Below the pieces are notes generated by a model. It did no database searches and was not told the DNA's origin. It was given only the letters and a program-made list of their open reading frames with translations. From NCBI GenBank assembly GCA_036260945.1, contig DATALT010000002.1, positions 310,001 through 374,000 on the forward strand: DNA of 64,000 nucleotides, given 5' to 3'. The DNA comes from Candidatus Babeliales bacterium (lineage in GTDB: Bacteria; Babelota; Babeliae; Babelales; JACPOV01). Positions within the stretch are counted from its first letter, which is position 1, and every line of letters begins with the position of its first letter. This document shows, piece after piece, positions 42,837-51,640 of the stretch. Both the position numbers and the translations under genes were made by a program.

Positions 42837-44171
42837 TTAAGATAACATAACCCGCTCTTCAGGATACTGAAATTCCGGTGCTTCTAATTTTTTACGCAAT
42901 GCGACAGCAACCGTGAGCGATCCAATACGGCCTACAATCATCGTTGCCATAATAAATAATTTTCCTGTAAAAGAAAGATAAGGCGTAATTCCTGTGTCAA
43001 CGCCAAGGGTTGCGTATGCGGAGATTACCGCAAAAATCACATCAAGGAAATCCCAGCCTTTTTCTGTAATGAGTAAACAAAAAATAGTGGCAAGAATCCA
43101 TGCTTGGCTTAGGGCAATAATAGCAAGTGTTCGATAAACTTGATCTTTTGCAATGCGCCTTCCTTTAATTTGCACCGAGGATTTTCCCTCAATTGCTGCT
43201 TTTACCGTCGCAAGAAAGATTGCAAACGTTGTAGTTCTAATGCCACTGCCGGTCGAACCGGGAGATGAACCTATGAAAGCAACGATCATTATCATGAGAA
43301 TCGTCGCTATATTCAAATCAAATATGCTGACGGTTAAAAAGCCCGTACTCCTATTTGAGACCGCGTTAAAAACTGAATTTAAAATTGCGGTAAATGGATC
43401 CATGTGCGAAAGTGTATTTTGTCTCTCAAGAAGCCAAAAGAGTACGATCGCTCCGGTCATAAGCAACGCGGTCATTGAAAGCGTGATTTTTGTTTGTAGA
43501 GAAAGATGCGGGCGTGTTCCGACTTTACGAGCTCGTGCATATTCAATGATTTCGTGAATGGTAATAAAGCCAATACCGCCTAAAAGCATGATCAAAATTG
43601 TTGAAATCAGCATCAGCCAGTTAGTTTTATAAGCTACCATGCCATCTGGAAAAAGAGAAAGGCCTGCATCGCAAAATGAAGAAACTGAGTGAAATAGGGA
43701 TAAAAAAATTGCTTTTTGCAGTGAGTATTCATTATGAATTGCAAGAAAAATAAAGACTGCGCCTATAAGTTCAATTGCTATGGTGAGCCCTATAATGAAA
43801 AATATCATGTGTTTAATATTTTTCCACGTTTCCAATTCAAGCAATTTGCCCGCGAGGATTTGCGCCCCTAATCCAAATTCCATAAAAAATAGCATTAAAA
43901 AAAGTGTAAGCGTTATTATACCCAGTCCGCCTATTTGCATGAGGAAAAAAATAACCAACTGTCCAAAAGGAGTAAAGTCTGTCAGGGGTACTGTTAGTAA
44001 TCCAGTGACACAGGTTACCGAAGTTGATGTAAAAAGAAGATCGATAAGAGAAATGGGTACTTTTCGTGCTATTGGCAATGACAAAAGAAATGTTCCTATT
44101 GCTATGGCACAACCGACTGAGGCAAGGACAATACGACCTGGAGAGAAGTGTGAAATATGTTTTACAGGCAT
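42837..44171 (-). CDS. ktrB: Potassium uptake membrane subunit (KtrB/TrkH)
   Basis: 444 residues from the ATG at 44171 (AAGGA upstream); another ATG 11 codons before overlaps the previous gene. Four repeated pore units each with a conserved Gly, seen in TSTSVTCVTGLL, HSVSSFCDAGLSL, NAVSNRSTGFLTV and SAYATLGVDTGIT. It forms the K+ channel with KtrA. Part of the glyS to dcd operon. Confidence 0.92.
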   Translation of the reverse strand: MPVKHISHFSPGRIVLASVGCAIAIGTFLLSLPIARKVPISLIDLLFTSTSVTCVTGLLTVPLTDFTPFGQLVIFFLMQIGGLGIITLTLFLMLFFMEFGLGAQILAGKLLELETWKNIKHMIFFIIGLTIAIELIGAVFIFLAIHNEYSLQKAIFLSLFHSVSSFCDAGLSLFPDGMVAYKTNWLMLISTILIMLLGGIGFITIHEIIEYARARKVGTRPHLSLQTKITLSMTALLMTGAIVLFWLLERQNTLSHMDPFTAILNSVFNAVSNRSTGFLTVSIFDLNIATILMIMIVAFIGSSPGSTGSGIRTTTFAIFLATVKAAIEGKSSVQIKGRRIAKDQVYRTLAIIALSQAWILATIFCLLITEKGWDFLDVIFAVISAYATLGVDTGITPYLSFTGKLFIMATMIVGRIGSLTVAVALRKKLEAPEFQYPEERVMLS

Positions 44172-44182
44172 GTACCCATTCC

Positions 44183-44764
44183 TTATGATCGCTTGAAATA
44201 CCAAATAACACCAATCACTATCACAATCAGCAATAGTACTAAGTGGCTAAAATAGCGGTCAATATATTCCTTGATCTTTGCTCCGTAAATGCGCAATACG
44301 GTTGCAAGTAAAAAATAACGCATTGAGCGAGCAATAAGCGAACAGCCGAGAAACTGCCAGAGAGGAACATGAAAAAATCCTGCGCAAACGGTGAATATTT
44401 TATACGGAACAGGGAGAAATCCAGCAATGATAAGTGCCCAACCTTGATATTGTTTACACAAAGAAAGTGCCATTTCAAATTGATCAGCACTAAAAAAGCA
44501 ACCGACCAATCGGGTCCCAACCATATCCCAACAAAATGCTCCCAAACCATATCCCATGAGCCCGCCAATTACGGACGCCACTGTCGCAATGCTTGCAAAG
44601 TACCAAGATTTACCAGGGTATTCAATGCAATAAAGAATCAGGAGCGGATCGACAGGAATCAATACGATCGATTCAATAAAGAAAACAAACGCGAGAAGAG
44701 GAATGGCGTACGCTTCATGTACTTGTGCGCCCATCCAATTATAGCAACGCTTGAGAGCATTCAT
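44183..44764 (-). CDS. YqaA/DedA-like VTT-domain membrane protein
   Basis: 193 residues from the ATG at 44764 with GGAAGAG upstream. Several membrane segments, with FFIESIVLIPVDPLLILYC at the N-terminal re-entrant loop, IGGLMGYGLGAFCWD, and GFLPVPYKIFTVCAGFF. These match the SNARE-associated (VTT) family, whose members move or flip lipids such as undecaprenyl or glycerophospholipids. Cotranscribed between glyS and ktrB. Confidence 0.82.
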   Translation of the reverse strand: MNALKRCYNWMGAQVHEAYAIPLLAFVFFIESIVLIPVDPLLILYCIEYPGKSWYFASIATVASVIGGLMGYGLGAFCWDMVGTRLVGCFFSADQFEMALSLCKQYQGWALIIAGFLPVPYKIFTVCAGFFHVPLWQFLGCSLIARSMRYFLLATVLRIYGAKIKEYIDRYFSHLVLLLIVIVIGVIWYFKRS

Positions 44765-44778
44765 CGTATGCACTCTTC

Positions 44779-46092
44779 CTATTTTATCAGATTTTTAAGA
44801 TACTCGTGTACTCGATCAAGAGAAATTCTTTCTTGCTGCATCGTATCACGGTTTCTTGCGGTTACGCAATGATCATTTTCACTCTCAAAATCGTACGTAA
44901 AGCATACAGGTGTACCGATTTCATCTTGTCGGCGATATCGTTTACCAATAGAGCCAGATTCATCAAGTTGTACCATAATGCCACTTCGGCGTAATTCACG
45001 ATACATCTTTTCAACAGGCTCAACTTGCTTTTTGGTGAGTGGCATCAGCGCTGCTTTTATCGGGGCTATCCGCGGATTAAGGCGAAGGACAATGCGTTGT
45101 TCTCCATCTGCAACATCTTCATCATACGCATCAAAAAGTGTGGTTAGGAATAATCTATCAACGCCAACCGAACATTCTACAACATGTGGAATATAAGATG
45201 TTTTGGTCGCTTCATCAAAAACCGCGAGATCTTTTGTTGAGTGTGAACCGTGCTGCGTTAAATCAAAATTGGTCCGGTATGCAACGCCCTCAAGCTCTTT
45301 CCAACCGAAAGGGAAATTATATTCAATATCGGAAGTTGCGGTAGAATAGTGCGATAATTCATCGGTTTGATGAGCGCGCAAACGAATTTGTGATGGATCA
45401 ATGCCGATATGATTATAAAAAGCCAGACGTTGTTGGGACCAAAATTCAAAATCTTTTTTTGCAGTTTCTTCTTTGCAGAACCACTCGATTTCCATTTGTT
45501 CAAATTCGCGCATTCTGAATAAGAACTGTTTAGGATTAATTTCATTACGAAATGCTTTACCAATTTGTGCAACGCCGAATGGAATTTTTACACGATTTGT
45601 CGAAATAATATTTTTAAAGTTTACAAAAATTGCTTGAGCTGTTTCTGGGCGCAGGTATGCTTCGCTTGTTTGATCTGATGATGCCCCAACGTTTGTTTTG
45701 AACATCATGTTAAACATGCGTACATCTGTCCATTTTTTTTGTCCACAATGTGGGCACGGTTTTGAAAGGTCGAGCTCATCAGCACGATAGCGATGTTTGC
45801 AATTTAGGCAATCAACCATCGGATCGTTAAAATTTGAAATATGGCCCGAAGCTTCCCAAACAGAGCGTGGTGCTAGAAGTGCGCCTTCCATTAATAAAAT
45901 ATCGTCAGAAGCGGCGTTTATAGAAGTTAGCCATGCTGAACGTAAATTGTATTTCAGTAAGGTTCCCAAATTACCGAAATCGTATACTCCGTTCAACCCA
46001 CCATAGATTTCTGCAGTAGGGTAGACAAATCCTCTGCGTTTGCATAAAGAAACTATTTTTTCAAGTGTTACTGCCGAATGCCGGGTGCTCAT
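44779..46092 (-). CDS. glyS: Glycyl-tRNA synthetase, homodimeric type
   Basis: 437 residues with AAGGAG before the ATG. It is the single-chain class II enzyme, not the bacterial alpha2beta2 type. Motifs: GFVYPTAEIYGGLNGVYDFG, a four-Cys zinc site (CLNC...CPHC, about 92-115), YLRPETAQAIFVNFKNI (motif 2 region), EQMEIEWF, and the anticodon domain starting PIKAALMPLTKKQ. It heads a six-gene leftward operon ending in dcd. Confidence 0.94.
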   Translation of the reverse strand: MSTRHSAVTLEKIVSLCKRRGFVYPTAEIYGGLNGVYDFGNLGTLLKYNLRSAWLTSINAASDDILLMEGALLAPRSVWEASGHISNFNDPMVDCLNCKHRYRADELDLSKPCPHCGQKKWTDVRMFNMMFKTNVGASSDQTSEAYLRPETAQAIFVNFKNIISTNRVKIPFGVAQIGKAFRNEINPKQFLFRMREFEQMEIEWFCKEETAKKDFEFWSQQRLAFYNHIGIDPSQIRLRAHQTDELSHYSTATSDIEYNFPFGWKELEGVAYRTNFDLTQHGSHSTKDLAVFDEATKTSYIPHVVECSVGVDRLFLTTLFDAYDEDVADGEQRIVLRLNPRIAPIKAALMPLTKKQVEPVEKMYRELRRSGIMVQLDESGSIGKRYRRQDEIGTPVCFTYDFESENDHCVTARNRDTMQQERISLDRVHEYLKNLIK

Positions 46093-46261
46093 GAATGGAA
46101 CTCCTTTAGCTCACTGAACAATTGCAAATATTCATGATATCAATTTAGCGTTTTTTGGCAAATCGAGTTGCGCGGTCTGGTGTTATTTTTTAAGGCTGCT
46201 ACACTTTAAATCTTATAAAAGCTGTTCATAAAAAAATTATCAAGAACGAGAAAGAGGATAT

Positions 46262-47956
46262 ATGAATAGAAGCAACTGGATGGCATACACACTGGTGGTT
46301 TTATTTTGCGGGGGTGGTATTTATTGGATGCGAAATATTCAAAAGATGCAGCGCCAGCTTTATGAAGAAGTTCGTTCAAGTCAACTTTTTCACAGTTCAT
46401 CAAACTCTCAAGAGCTGGGTACCAAAAGAGATGCAGGTGAACCACATATTCCCGGGCAAGCATGGAGCGAGCTGCAAGACAAAGTGAAAAATGCGGTAGT
46501 GCAGGTATTTTCGCAAGTCGGCACTATTGATTTATTGCAGCCCTATAAAACGCCAAACCAATACCAAGGAACTGGCAGTGGATTCTTTATCAATAAAGAG
46601 GGCGAGATTATTACAAATGCGCATGTTATTGATCAAGCAAAAGCCGTATGGATTCAAATTCCTGGCCTTGGAAAACAACAAATCGATGTAGAAATTGTTG
46701 GATTAAGCCCGGAAAGAGATTTGGCTCTTTTGCGCGTTCCGGCAGAAGGTTTGGAAATTATCAAGACCGTTCTTGGTGAGATTCCCCATCTTGGTTTTGG
46801 CGATTCTAATGATGTCAAACGTGCAGATGAAGTTATGACTCTTGGTTATCCGTTGGGTCAGCAAGGGTTAAAAAGTACTGTGGGCGTTGTCAGCGGACGC
46901 GAGCAACATTTGATTCAAATTGACGCACCAATTAATCCTGGAAATTCCGGTGGTCCCTCTCTTAATAGATCGTGCCAAGTTGTTGGAGTCAATACGCTTT
47001 ATGCTCCTGATGCGCAAAATGTCGGATTTATCATTCCTATTAATCAATTAAAAATTGTTTTGGATGATTTGCGTACCGTTAAACTACTCAGAAAGCCATT
47101 TTTGGGAATTATCTTCAATAATGGCAGTGAAAGTTTGACTAATTATTTGTCTAATCCGCAACCGGGTGGCCTCTATGTTGTAGATGTTTACAAAGGTAGT
47201 CCACTGGCAAAAGCTGGCGTCAAGCGCGGCGACATGATTTATGAAATTAACGGCTATAAACTCGATATGTATGGCGAAATGTTCTGGCAGGGCGAAAAGG
47301 TTGCTCTCATAGATTACGTTTCGCAAATGAAATTAGGGCAACAAGTAGATTTAGTTGTCTACAGAAAAGGAGCCAGAAAAGATATCTCGCTTACTTTTGA
47401 ACAAACCGAATTGCTCCCTATTCGGCACGTGTATCCCGGATTTGAAAAGCTTGATTATGAAGTGACTGCTGGAATGGTTGTTCAGCCATTGACGATTAAT
47501 CATTTACCTATTCTTGTTAATCAAGCACCTGCTTTGGCTAAATATGCTGAGATGAAATACCAGATGGAGCCGGCGTTGATCATAACGCATATTTTTCCAG
47601 ATTCTCAAGCTCACAGAAGTCGTTCTCTTATGCCGGGAAGTATTTTGAAAGAAGTTAACGGCGAACCATGCAAAACAATGCAGGAATTTCGCGCGGCTCT
47701 TTCAAAGGGCATGACAACGGGAAACTTGACGATTGAAACGAATGAAGGTGTTTTCGTCGTCTGTCCATTTAAAAAAGTTTTAGAAGAGCAAGTGCGCTTA
47801 GCAAAAGATTATTTCTTCCCCCTTTCAGACACGACCAAAACACTCCTAGTACAAGCTGAAAAGCAATCTTGGTTTAAGATTCAAAAAGATGAATTTCTTT
47901 TTGCTCAGGTGCCTGGCTTGATTCCTGTTGGTAACCAAGCAGCATTAGCTGTTTAG
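46262..47956 (+). CDS. HtrA/Deg-type serine protease with PDZ domain
   Basis: 564 residues, AGAGGA before the ATG. A signal anchor at 8-24 exposes the rest to the periplasm. Trypsin-like triad: His in ITNAHVID (about 121), Asp in SPERDLALLRV (about 154) and Ser in NPGNSGGPSL (about 228). A PDZ domain follows (about 285-380), and a second C-terminal region of about 180 residues resembles the extra domain of plant-type Deg9 enzymes. It degrades or refolds damaged exported proteins. Its stop overlaps the stop of the convergent Nudix-like gene by 4 bases. Confidence 0.9.
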   Translation: MNRSNWMAYTLVVLFCGGGIYWMRNIQKMQRQLYEEVRSSQLFHSSSNSQELGTKRDAGEPHIPGQAWSELQDKVKNAVVQVFSQVGTIDLLQPYKTPNQYQGTGSGFFINKEGEIITNAHVIDQAKAVWIQIPGLGKQQIDVEIVGLSPERDLALLRVPAEGLEIIKTVLGEIPHLGFGDSNDVKRADEVMTLGYPLGQQGLKSTVGVVSGREQHLIQIDAPINPGNSGGPSLNRSCQVVGVNTLYAPDAQNVGFIIPINQLKIVLDDLRTVKLLRKPFLGIIFNNGSESLTNYLSNPQPGGLYVVDVYKGSPLAKAGVKRGDMIYEINGYKLDMYGEMFWQGEKVALIDYVSQMKLGQQVDLVVYRKGARKDISLTFEQTELLPIRHVYPGFEKLDYEVTAGMVVQPLTINHLPILVNQAPALAKYAEMKYQMEPALIITHIFPDSQAHRSRSLMPGSILKEVNGEPCKTMQEFRAALSKGMTTGNLTIETNEGVFVVCPFKKVLEEQVRLAKDYFFPLSDTTKTLLVQAEKQSWFKIQKDEFLFAQVPGLIPVGNQAALAV

Positions 47957-48654
47957 TTTTTTAAGGTTTTCTGCGGAGCTTTTTTCATGAGATTTGAAAT
48001 AATTTCTTGTGCTTGCGGGTTTTTCAAAAGATCGTAGGTCATTGGTGAGAGAGTAATGCCGTAAGCATTTCTGTATTTAAGAGGCAGCTTTGCGTCTTTA
48101 CGGTTTGGCGTACTTTTTATTTCAGCAATAAGATCTTCTGCAGGAATCCACAGAAACTTTTGTTTGGTTGCTCCAGGCAAAAGTTTGCCATCTTCATAAA
48201 TTTTTGGAGAACGATCAAATTTTTCATGATCGATCCAATCTATGGGTGCCAAATACACAGAATAGTAGCTTGTTAGGGGGATTAATTGATTTCCCTTTAA
48301 GCGCGGCATAATATAGTCGATGCCTTTATTGCATAAGTTAATAGTAGGTTTTTTGGGTTTTTTTTCTAAACTTTCTGATTGCGTGGCTTCAAAGCCAAAA
48401 TAACAGCGTGTTCCGTTGTTGAGAACACGAGCAGCTGTTTGGCGTGGGAAATCAATATCTTTTTCATCTTGTGCACCGCTAAACTCACTCCAGATAAAAA
48501 GTTTGCCCCTTTTCGATTCTGCACCTATCAAAAAATGAAGTTTCCCTTGAGAGTTGTAGCTATATGGTAAAACGCCAACTCGATTGGCCCGCTGAGCAAA
48601 GCACGTTGGGGACAATAATATTGAAATAACAATCGAGAAGAGCATTTTTTTCAT
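47953..48654 (-). CDS. Secreted Nudix-fold protein lacking the catalytic box
   Basis: 233 residues with signal peptide MKKMLFSIVISILLSPTCFA. It aligns along its length with the secreted Nudix enzyme at 10892-11578: GVLPYSYNSQGKLHFLIGAES against GILPFYYDSSGKAFFLIGQE, and SYYSVYLAPIDWI against KYYVMYLAHVDYI. Where the enzyme has REFSEE, this copy has ARVLNN, and the box Gly-x5-Glu is also altered. It should not hydrolyse by the Nudix mechanism and may bind a ligand instead. The frame is intact, so it is not a recent pseudogene. Confidence 0.7.
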   Translation of the reverse strand: MKKMLFSIVISILLSPTCFAQRANRVGVLPYSYNSQGKLHFLIGAESKRGKLFIWSEFSGAQDEKDIDFPRQTAARVLNNGTRCYFGFEATQSESLEKKPKKPTINLCNKGIDYIMPRLKGNQLIPLTSYYSVYLAPIDWIDHEKFDRSPKIYEDGKLLPGATKQKFLWIPAEDLIAEIKSTPNRKDAKLPLKYRNAYGITLSPMTYDLLKNPQAQEIISNLMKKAPQKTLKN

Positions 48655-48692
48655 TGATTTGCTTTCTGTTTTTTAATAATAGTTGTATTTTT

Positions 48693-48722
48693 AGTATGTA
48701 AATTGAGGTTGTTAAAAGTCAA
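48693..48722 (-). promoter_or_regulatory. Candidate promoter for the Nudix-like gene
   Basis: Minus strand TTGACT (48722-48717), 18-base spacer, CATACT (48698-48693), about 40 bases before the ATG. Confidence 0.4.
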
Positions 48723-48741
48723 TAGTATCTAAGAGGAAAAC

Positions 48742-49470
48742 ATGGCCAAACAACGGCTTGATCTCGTTATTATTCAGCAACGGCCAGATTTAAGCCGAGC
48801 TTTCATACAAAGCATCATTATGCAGGGAAAAGTTAAGGTTGAAGGGCAGATTATTACAAAAGCAGGGACGCTTATTGCACCGGATGCTCAAATCGATATG
48901 GATGTTACTCAGCCAAAATATGTTTCGCGTGCAGGATTTAAACTTGAGGCGGCTCTAGATGCATTTAATGTTGACGTGAATAATCTTATTGCTCTCGATG
49001 CGGGAATCTCTACGGGAGGTTTTAGCGATTGTATGCTCCAGCGCGGAATTGCTAAAATTTATGGAATTGACGTTGGGTACGGGCAAGTTCATGAAAAGGT
49101 GCGCAATGATGCAAGAGTTATTATTATGGAGCGAACCAACTTGCGCCATTTAACTTCTCTACCAGAGATTGTTGATCTTGTAACGCTCGATTTATCGTTT
49201 ATTTCAGTATTAAAAGTTATTGATGCGGTAAAAAACGTGATGAAACCTGGAGCTAAGTTGATTGTTTTAGTCAAACCGCAATTTGAGGCCGAACGATTTC
49301 AAATTGGCAAGGGCGGCATCGTAAACGATCCAACGGTTCACGAAGCGGTCGTACAAAAAGTAACAAGTGGTATTTCCCGCGAAGGATTTGAGTATAAAGG
49401 AATTATAGAATCACCAATTTTGGGTGGCGACGGTAACAAAGAATTTCTCGCTCTATTTATAAAAAAATAG
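48742..49470 (+). CDS. tlyA: TlyA family rRNA 2'-O-methyltransferase
   Basis: 242 residues with AAGAGG before the ATG. N-terminal S4 RNA-binding domain (QRLDLVIIQQRPDLSRAFIQ) followed by an FtsJ-type methyltransferase: YVSRAGFKLEAALD, ALDAGISTGGFSDCML (SAM site), VTLDLSFIS and LIVLVKPQFE carry the K-D-K-E catalytic residues. TlyA methylates 16S and 23S rRNA in mycobacteria. Often also annotated as hemolysin. Confidence 0.9.
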   Translation: MAKQRLDLVIIQQRPDLSRAFIQSIIMQGKVKVEGQIITKAGTLIAPDAQIDMDVTQPKYVSRAGFKLEAALDAFNVDVNNLIALDAGISTGGFSDCMLQRGIAKIYGIDVGYGQVHEKVRNDARVIIMERTNLRHLTSLPEIVDLVTLDLSFISVLKVIDAVKNVMKPGAKLIVLVKPQFEAERFQIGKGGIVNDPTVHEAVVQKVTSGISREGFEYKGIIESPILGGDGNKEFLALFIKK

Positions 49471-49477
49471 TTCCGCT

Positions 49478-50119
49478 TTAACGGGATAAAAGAAGTATAT
49501 CTTTTAGATTTTGAATTATTACAGCGAGATTATTTAACGCGTCTGATAATAATTTTCCCGTTTTTGCGATGAACCCGCTTTCTTCAAGCGCTGTTCTAAA
49601 ATTGTTAGTTTCAAGTAGCTGTACGAGCGTTGGATCGACAGCTACAGCTAGTGTACGATTGAGGATTTTTTCGACGTTAACGAACTTTGCACTGCTCAGC
49701 ACATCTACTTTAGGGGTAGGTATTTGTGCGAGAAACACAAAATGATTTTTTCTTTTTCCAAACTCTGAAAAAGGGCCAAACATTTGCCCGTGAATAACAT
49801 TTTTTAACGGGAAAGCTATCAGATCCATTTTTTGCTTTGTTAAAAATTCATTGAAGAATTCTGTCGCTTTTGAAAGCGCTTCATTTTGAGACTCGAGCGT
49901 ACCTGGCTCCGCGTTAATTATTACTTTTGCGCGTGGATTTATATATTCTTCATAACTTCTACCAAACCAGCCCATTTTTGTTTCTTTAACAAGAACTATT
50001 TGGAGGTTATTATCAATTGATTTATTGATGGGTAAAATATCAATATAAGCTTCAAATTCTGCTTTAGCGGAAGCAAAAATCAATATCATTACAAAAAATC
50101 GTTTAGTTGAAAGCATCAT
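49478..50119 (-). CDS. Secreted protein of unknown function
   Basis: 213 residues with AGAGGA before two consecutive ATGs. Signal peptide MMLSTKRFFVMILIFASAKA. The body alternates beta-like (LQIVLVKETKMGWFGRSYEEY) and helical stretches and ends in an amphipathic helix. No domain recognised. Convergent with tlyA across 7 bases. Confidence 0.55.
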   Translation of the reverse strand: MMLSTKRFFVMILIFASAKAEFEAYIDILPINKSIDNNLQIVLVKETKMGWFGRSYEEYINPRAKVIINAEPGTLESQNEALSKATEFFNEFLTKQKMDLIAFPLKNVIHGQMFGPFSEFGKRKNHFVFLAQIPTPKVDVLSSAKFVNVEKILNRTLAVAVDPTLVQLLETNNFRTALEESGFIAKTGKLLSDALNNLAVIIQNLKDILLLSR

Positions 50120-50229
50120 TAATATCCTCTGAATAATTTTATATTTAGACTACGCTAGACAGGTTCGTTCCTACAAGGTTTTGAGTTGGATTGAGAATAA
50201 ATTCAGCTCGCTTTTTAGCCTTTTTTTGG

Positions 50230-50235
50230 TACAAT
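50230..50235 (+). promoter_or_regulatory. Candidate -10 element for tRNA-Arg(TCG)
   Basis: TACAAT, ending 12 bases before the tRNA. No good -35 box lies at the expected distance; the upstream sequence is T-rich. Confidence 0.35.
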
Positions 50236-50247
50236 TATCGAATGAAT

Positions 50248-50324
50248 GCGCCCGTAGCTCAATTGGATAGAGTACCGGACTTCGACTCCGTAGGTTGCAG
50301 GTTCGAGTCCTGCCGGGCGCACCA
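50248..50324 (+). tRNA. tRNA-Arg (TCG)
   Basis: 77 bases, acceptor GCGCCCG / CGGGCGC, discriminator A and encoded CCA. Anticodon loop CTTCGAC gives TCG. T-loop TTCGAGT present. It marks the left end of an accessory block. Confidence 0.95.
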
Positions 50325-50345
50325 TACTTACCTCTATCCCATCCT

Positions 50346-50386
50346 AATTCTGCTATTAATAATTCACGATTATTAACAGCAGAATT
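50346..50386. repeat. Long hairpin just after tRNA-Arg(TCG)
   Basis: Inverted repeat with 18-base arms (50346-50363 and 50369-50386) and a 5-base loop TCACG. Only one position is mismatched (A against C). It begins 22 bases after the tRNA CCA. No T-run follows, so it is not a classic terminator. The rest of the gap to 50529 has no gene. Confidence 0.7.
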
Positions 50387-50529
50387 GAAGACTGGGGACG
50401 ATTATGAAATTTTGAGAGGGGTTTGTTATCTTTCTGAAGAGTTATAACTTAACTAATATGATCAAGAATTCGATTAGGCATTTCGCCCCATTTTTTTATT
50501 TGTGCGTTATGAGCTGATGAGTGTCAGGT

Positions 50530-51390
50530 CTACTGCTTTTGTAACAGGTTAAAACCTTCAATTATACGTGCTTTTGCCAAGCTGTTTTTTCCATGGTCTT
50601 GTAAATAACGCGAAAACTCAGTAGCTATATAATACAGATAAATGTTCTCCATGATTAATGGAACATTGTTTAGTCTTGCATAATATTCTGCAATCGATTC
50701 ACTTAATTTAGGAATGCTCATGTAGTTAAGTCTTAAATCCAAATAAAAGCTGTCGATTGCAGCATCGGTGAAATCTATAATGCCGCTTAATCTACCAGTA
50801 GATGGATGAACTATGATATTTCTAAGAATTAAATCGTTGTGAATAAGCTTAGTTTGTTCTAAGGGTACTATAATATCTTGATAGTTTCGTATAAAAATTA
50901 GGAAAATTTCTTTAAGATCCTGATCACCAATTAGGTGTGCGTGCTCTTTGATCTTTTGTTGAGACCATGGCCAATTGGTTTGTTCCAATCCGATTTCTTG
51001 CGCCTCGCTTAATTCGATTCCGTTGTGAAGCTCATACAAGAAAAAAGCAATGTCGGCGGCGAGTAGATTCTGTTCCGATTCTCCTAGGCAGTTGTAAAAA
51101 TTTGTTGTGAGTTCGATTCCTGCAATTTTTTTATAGACGATAAACCCTTTTGCCGCATATGCAACAGTTGGTATCTTCGTTTTTATTTTTCCTTTCAACA
51201 AATTCAGTACTTTTTTTTCGATTTCTAAAGTCGTAGAGTCTGAAGTTTTTTGAATTTTGCAAATCCATTTATCATTAATTTCGATGACGTGATGCTCAGC
51301 GCCTTGCATGTACACTGTTTTTTCAATTTGCTCTAACGGGAATTTTTTTTTGAATAGTTCAAGGTAAGGGGCTAGTTGAGTAAGGGACAT
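50530..51390 (-). CDS. Aminoglycoside phosphotransferase/choline kinase-family protein
   Basis: 286 residues from the ATG at 51390; a TTG three codons upstream is possible. Protein-kinase-like fold: Lys in WICKIQK on the N-lobe, Brenner motif LIHNDLILRNIIV (catalytic Asp and metal-binding Asn) near residue 187-199, and GIIDFTDAAID (second metal Asp). Such enzymes phosphorylate small molecules such as antibiotics, choline or sugars; the true substrate is unknown and resistance should not be assumed. No signal peptide. First gene inside the tRNA-Arg bounded block. Confidence 0.82.
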   Translation of the reverse strand: MSLTQLAPYLELFKKKFPLEQIEKTVYMQGAEHHVIEINDKWICKIQKTSDSTTLEIEKKVLNLLKGKIKTKIPTVAYAAKGFIVYKKIAGIELTTNFYNCLGESEQNLLAADIAFFLYELHNGIELSEAQEIGLEQTNWPWSQQKIKEHAHLIGDQDLKEIFLIFIRNYQDIIVPLEQTKLIHNDLILRNIIVHPSTGRLSGIIDFTDAAIDSFYLDLRLNYMSIPKLSESIAEYYARLNNVPLIMENIYLYYIATEFSRYLQDHGKNSLAKARIIEGFNLLQKQ

Positions 51391-51640
51391 AATTTTCAAG
51401 TTCTTATTTGATAGTTAATTTAACTAAAAAAATTTAACATATTTAAAAAAAAGAAGACTAGGCGTTTATTCGGGTGCTGTACCTTTTTTGCAAAATTTTG
51501 AAAGGCTTATTTTGATTTTTTTTACCTGCATATTTACGATATTTTTGATTTTTCGATATTCTCAAAATTAACAAGACAAAAAATGATGGAGAAAATATTT
51601 ACTTATCAAAAACAACCATGATTTTTTGGGAGCTAATATT

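Noticed and set aside
43153-44196. Two long plus-strand frames opposite ktrB
   Set aside because: Shadows of a membrane protein gene whose motifs are unambiguous on the minus strand.
50530-51390. Antibiotic resistance gene
   Set aside because: Kinase fold is clear but no specific resistance family is recognised, so only the broad APH/choline kinase call is kept.
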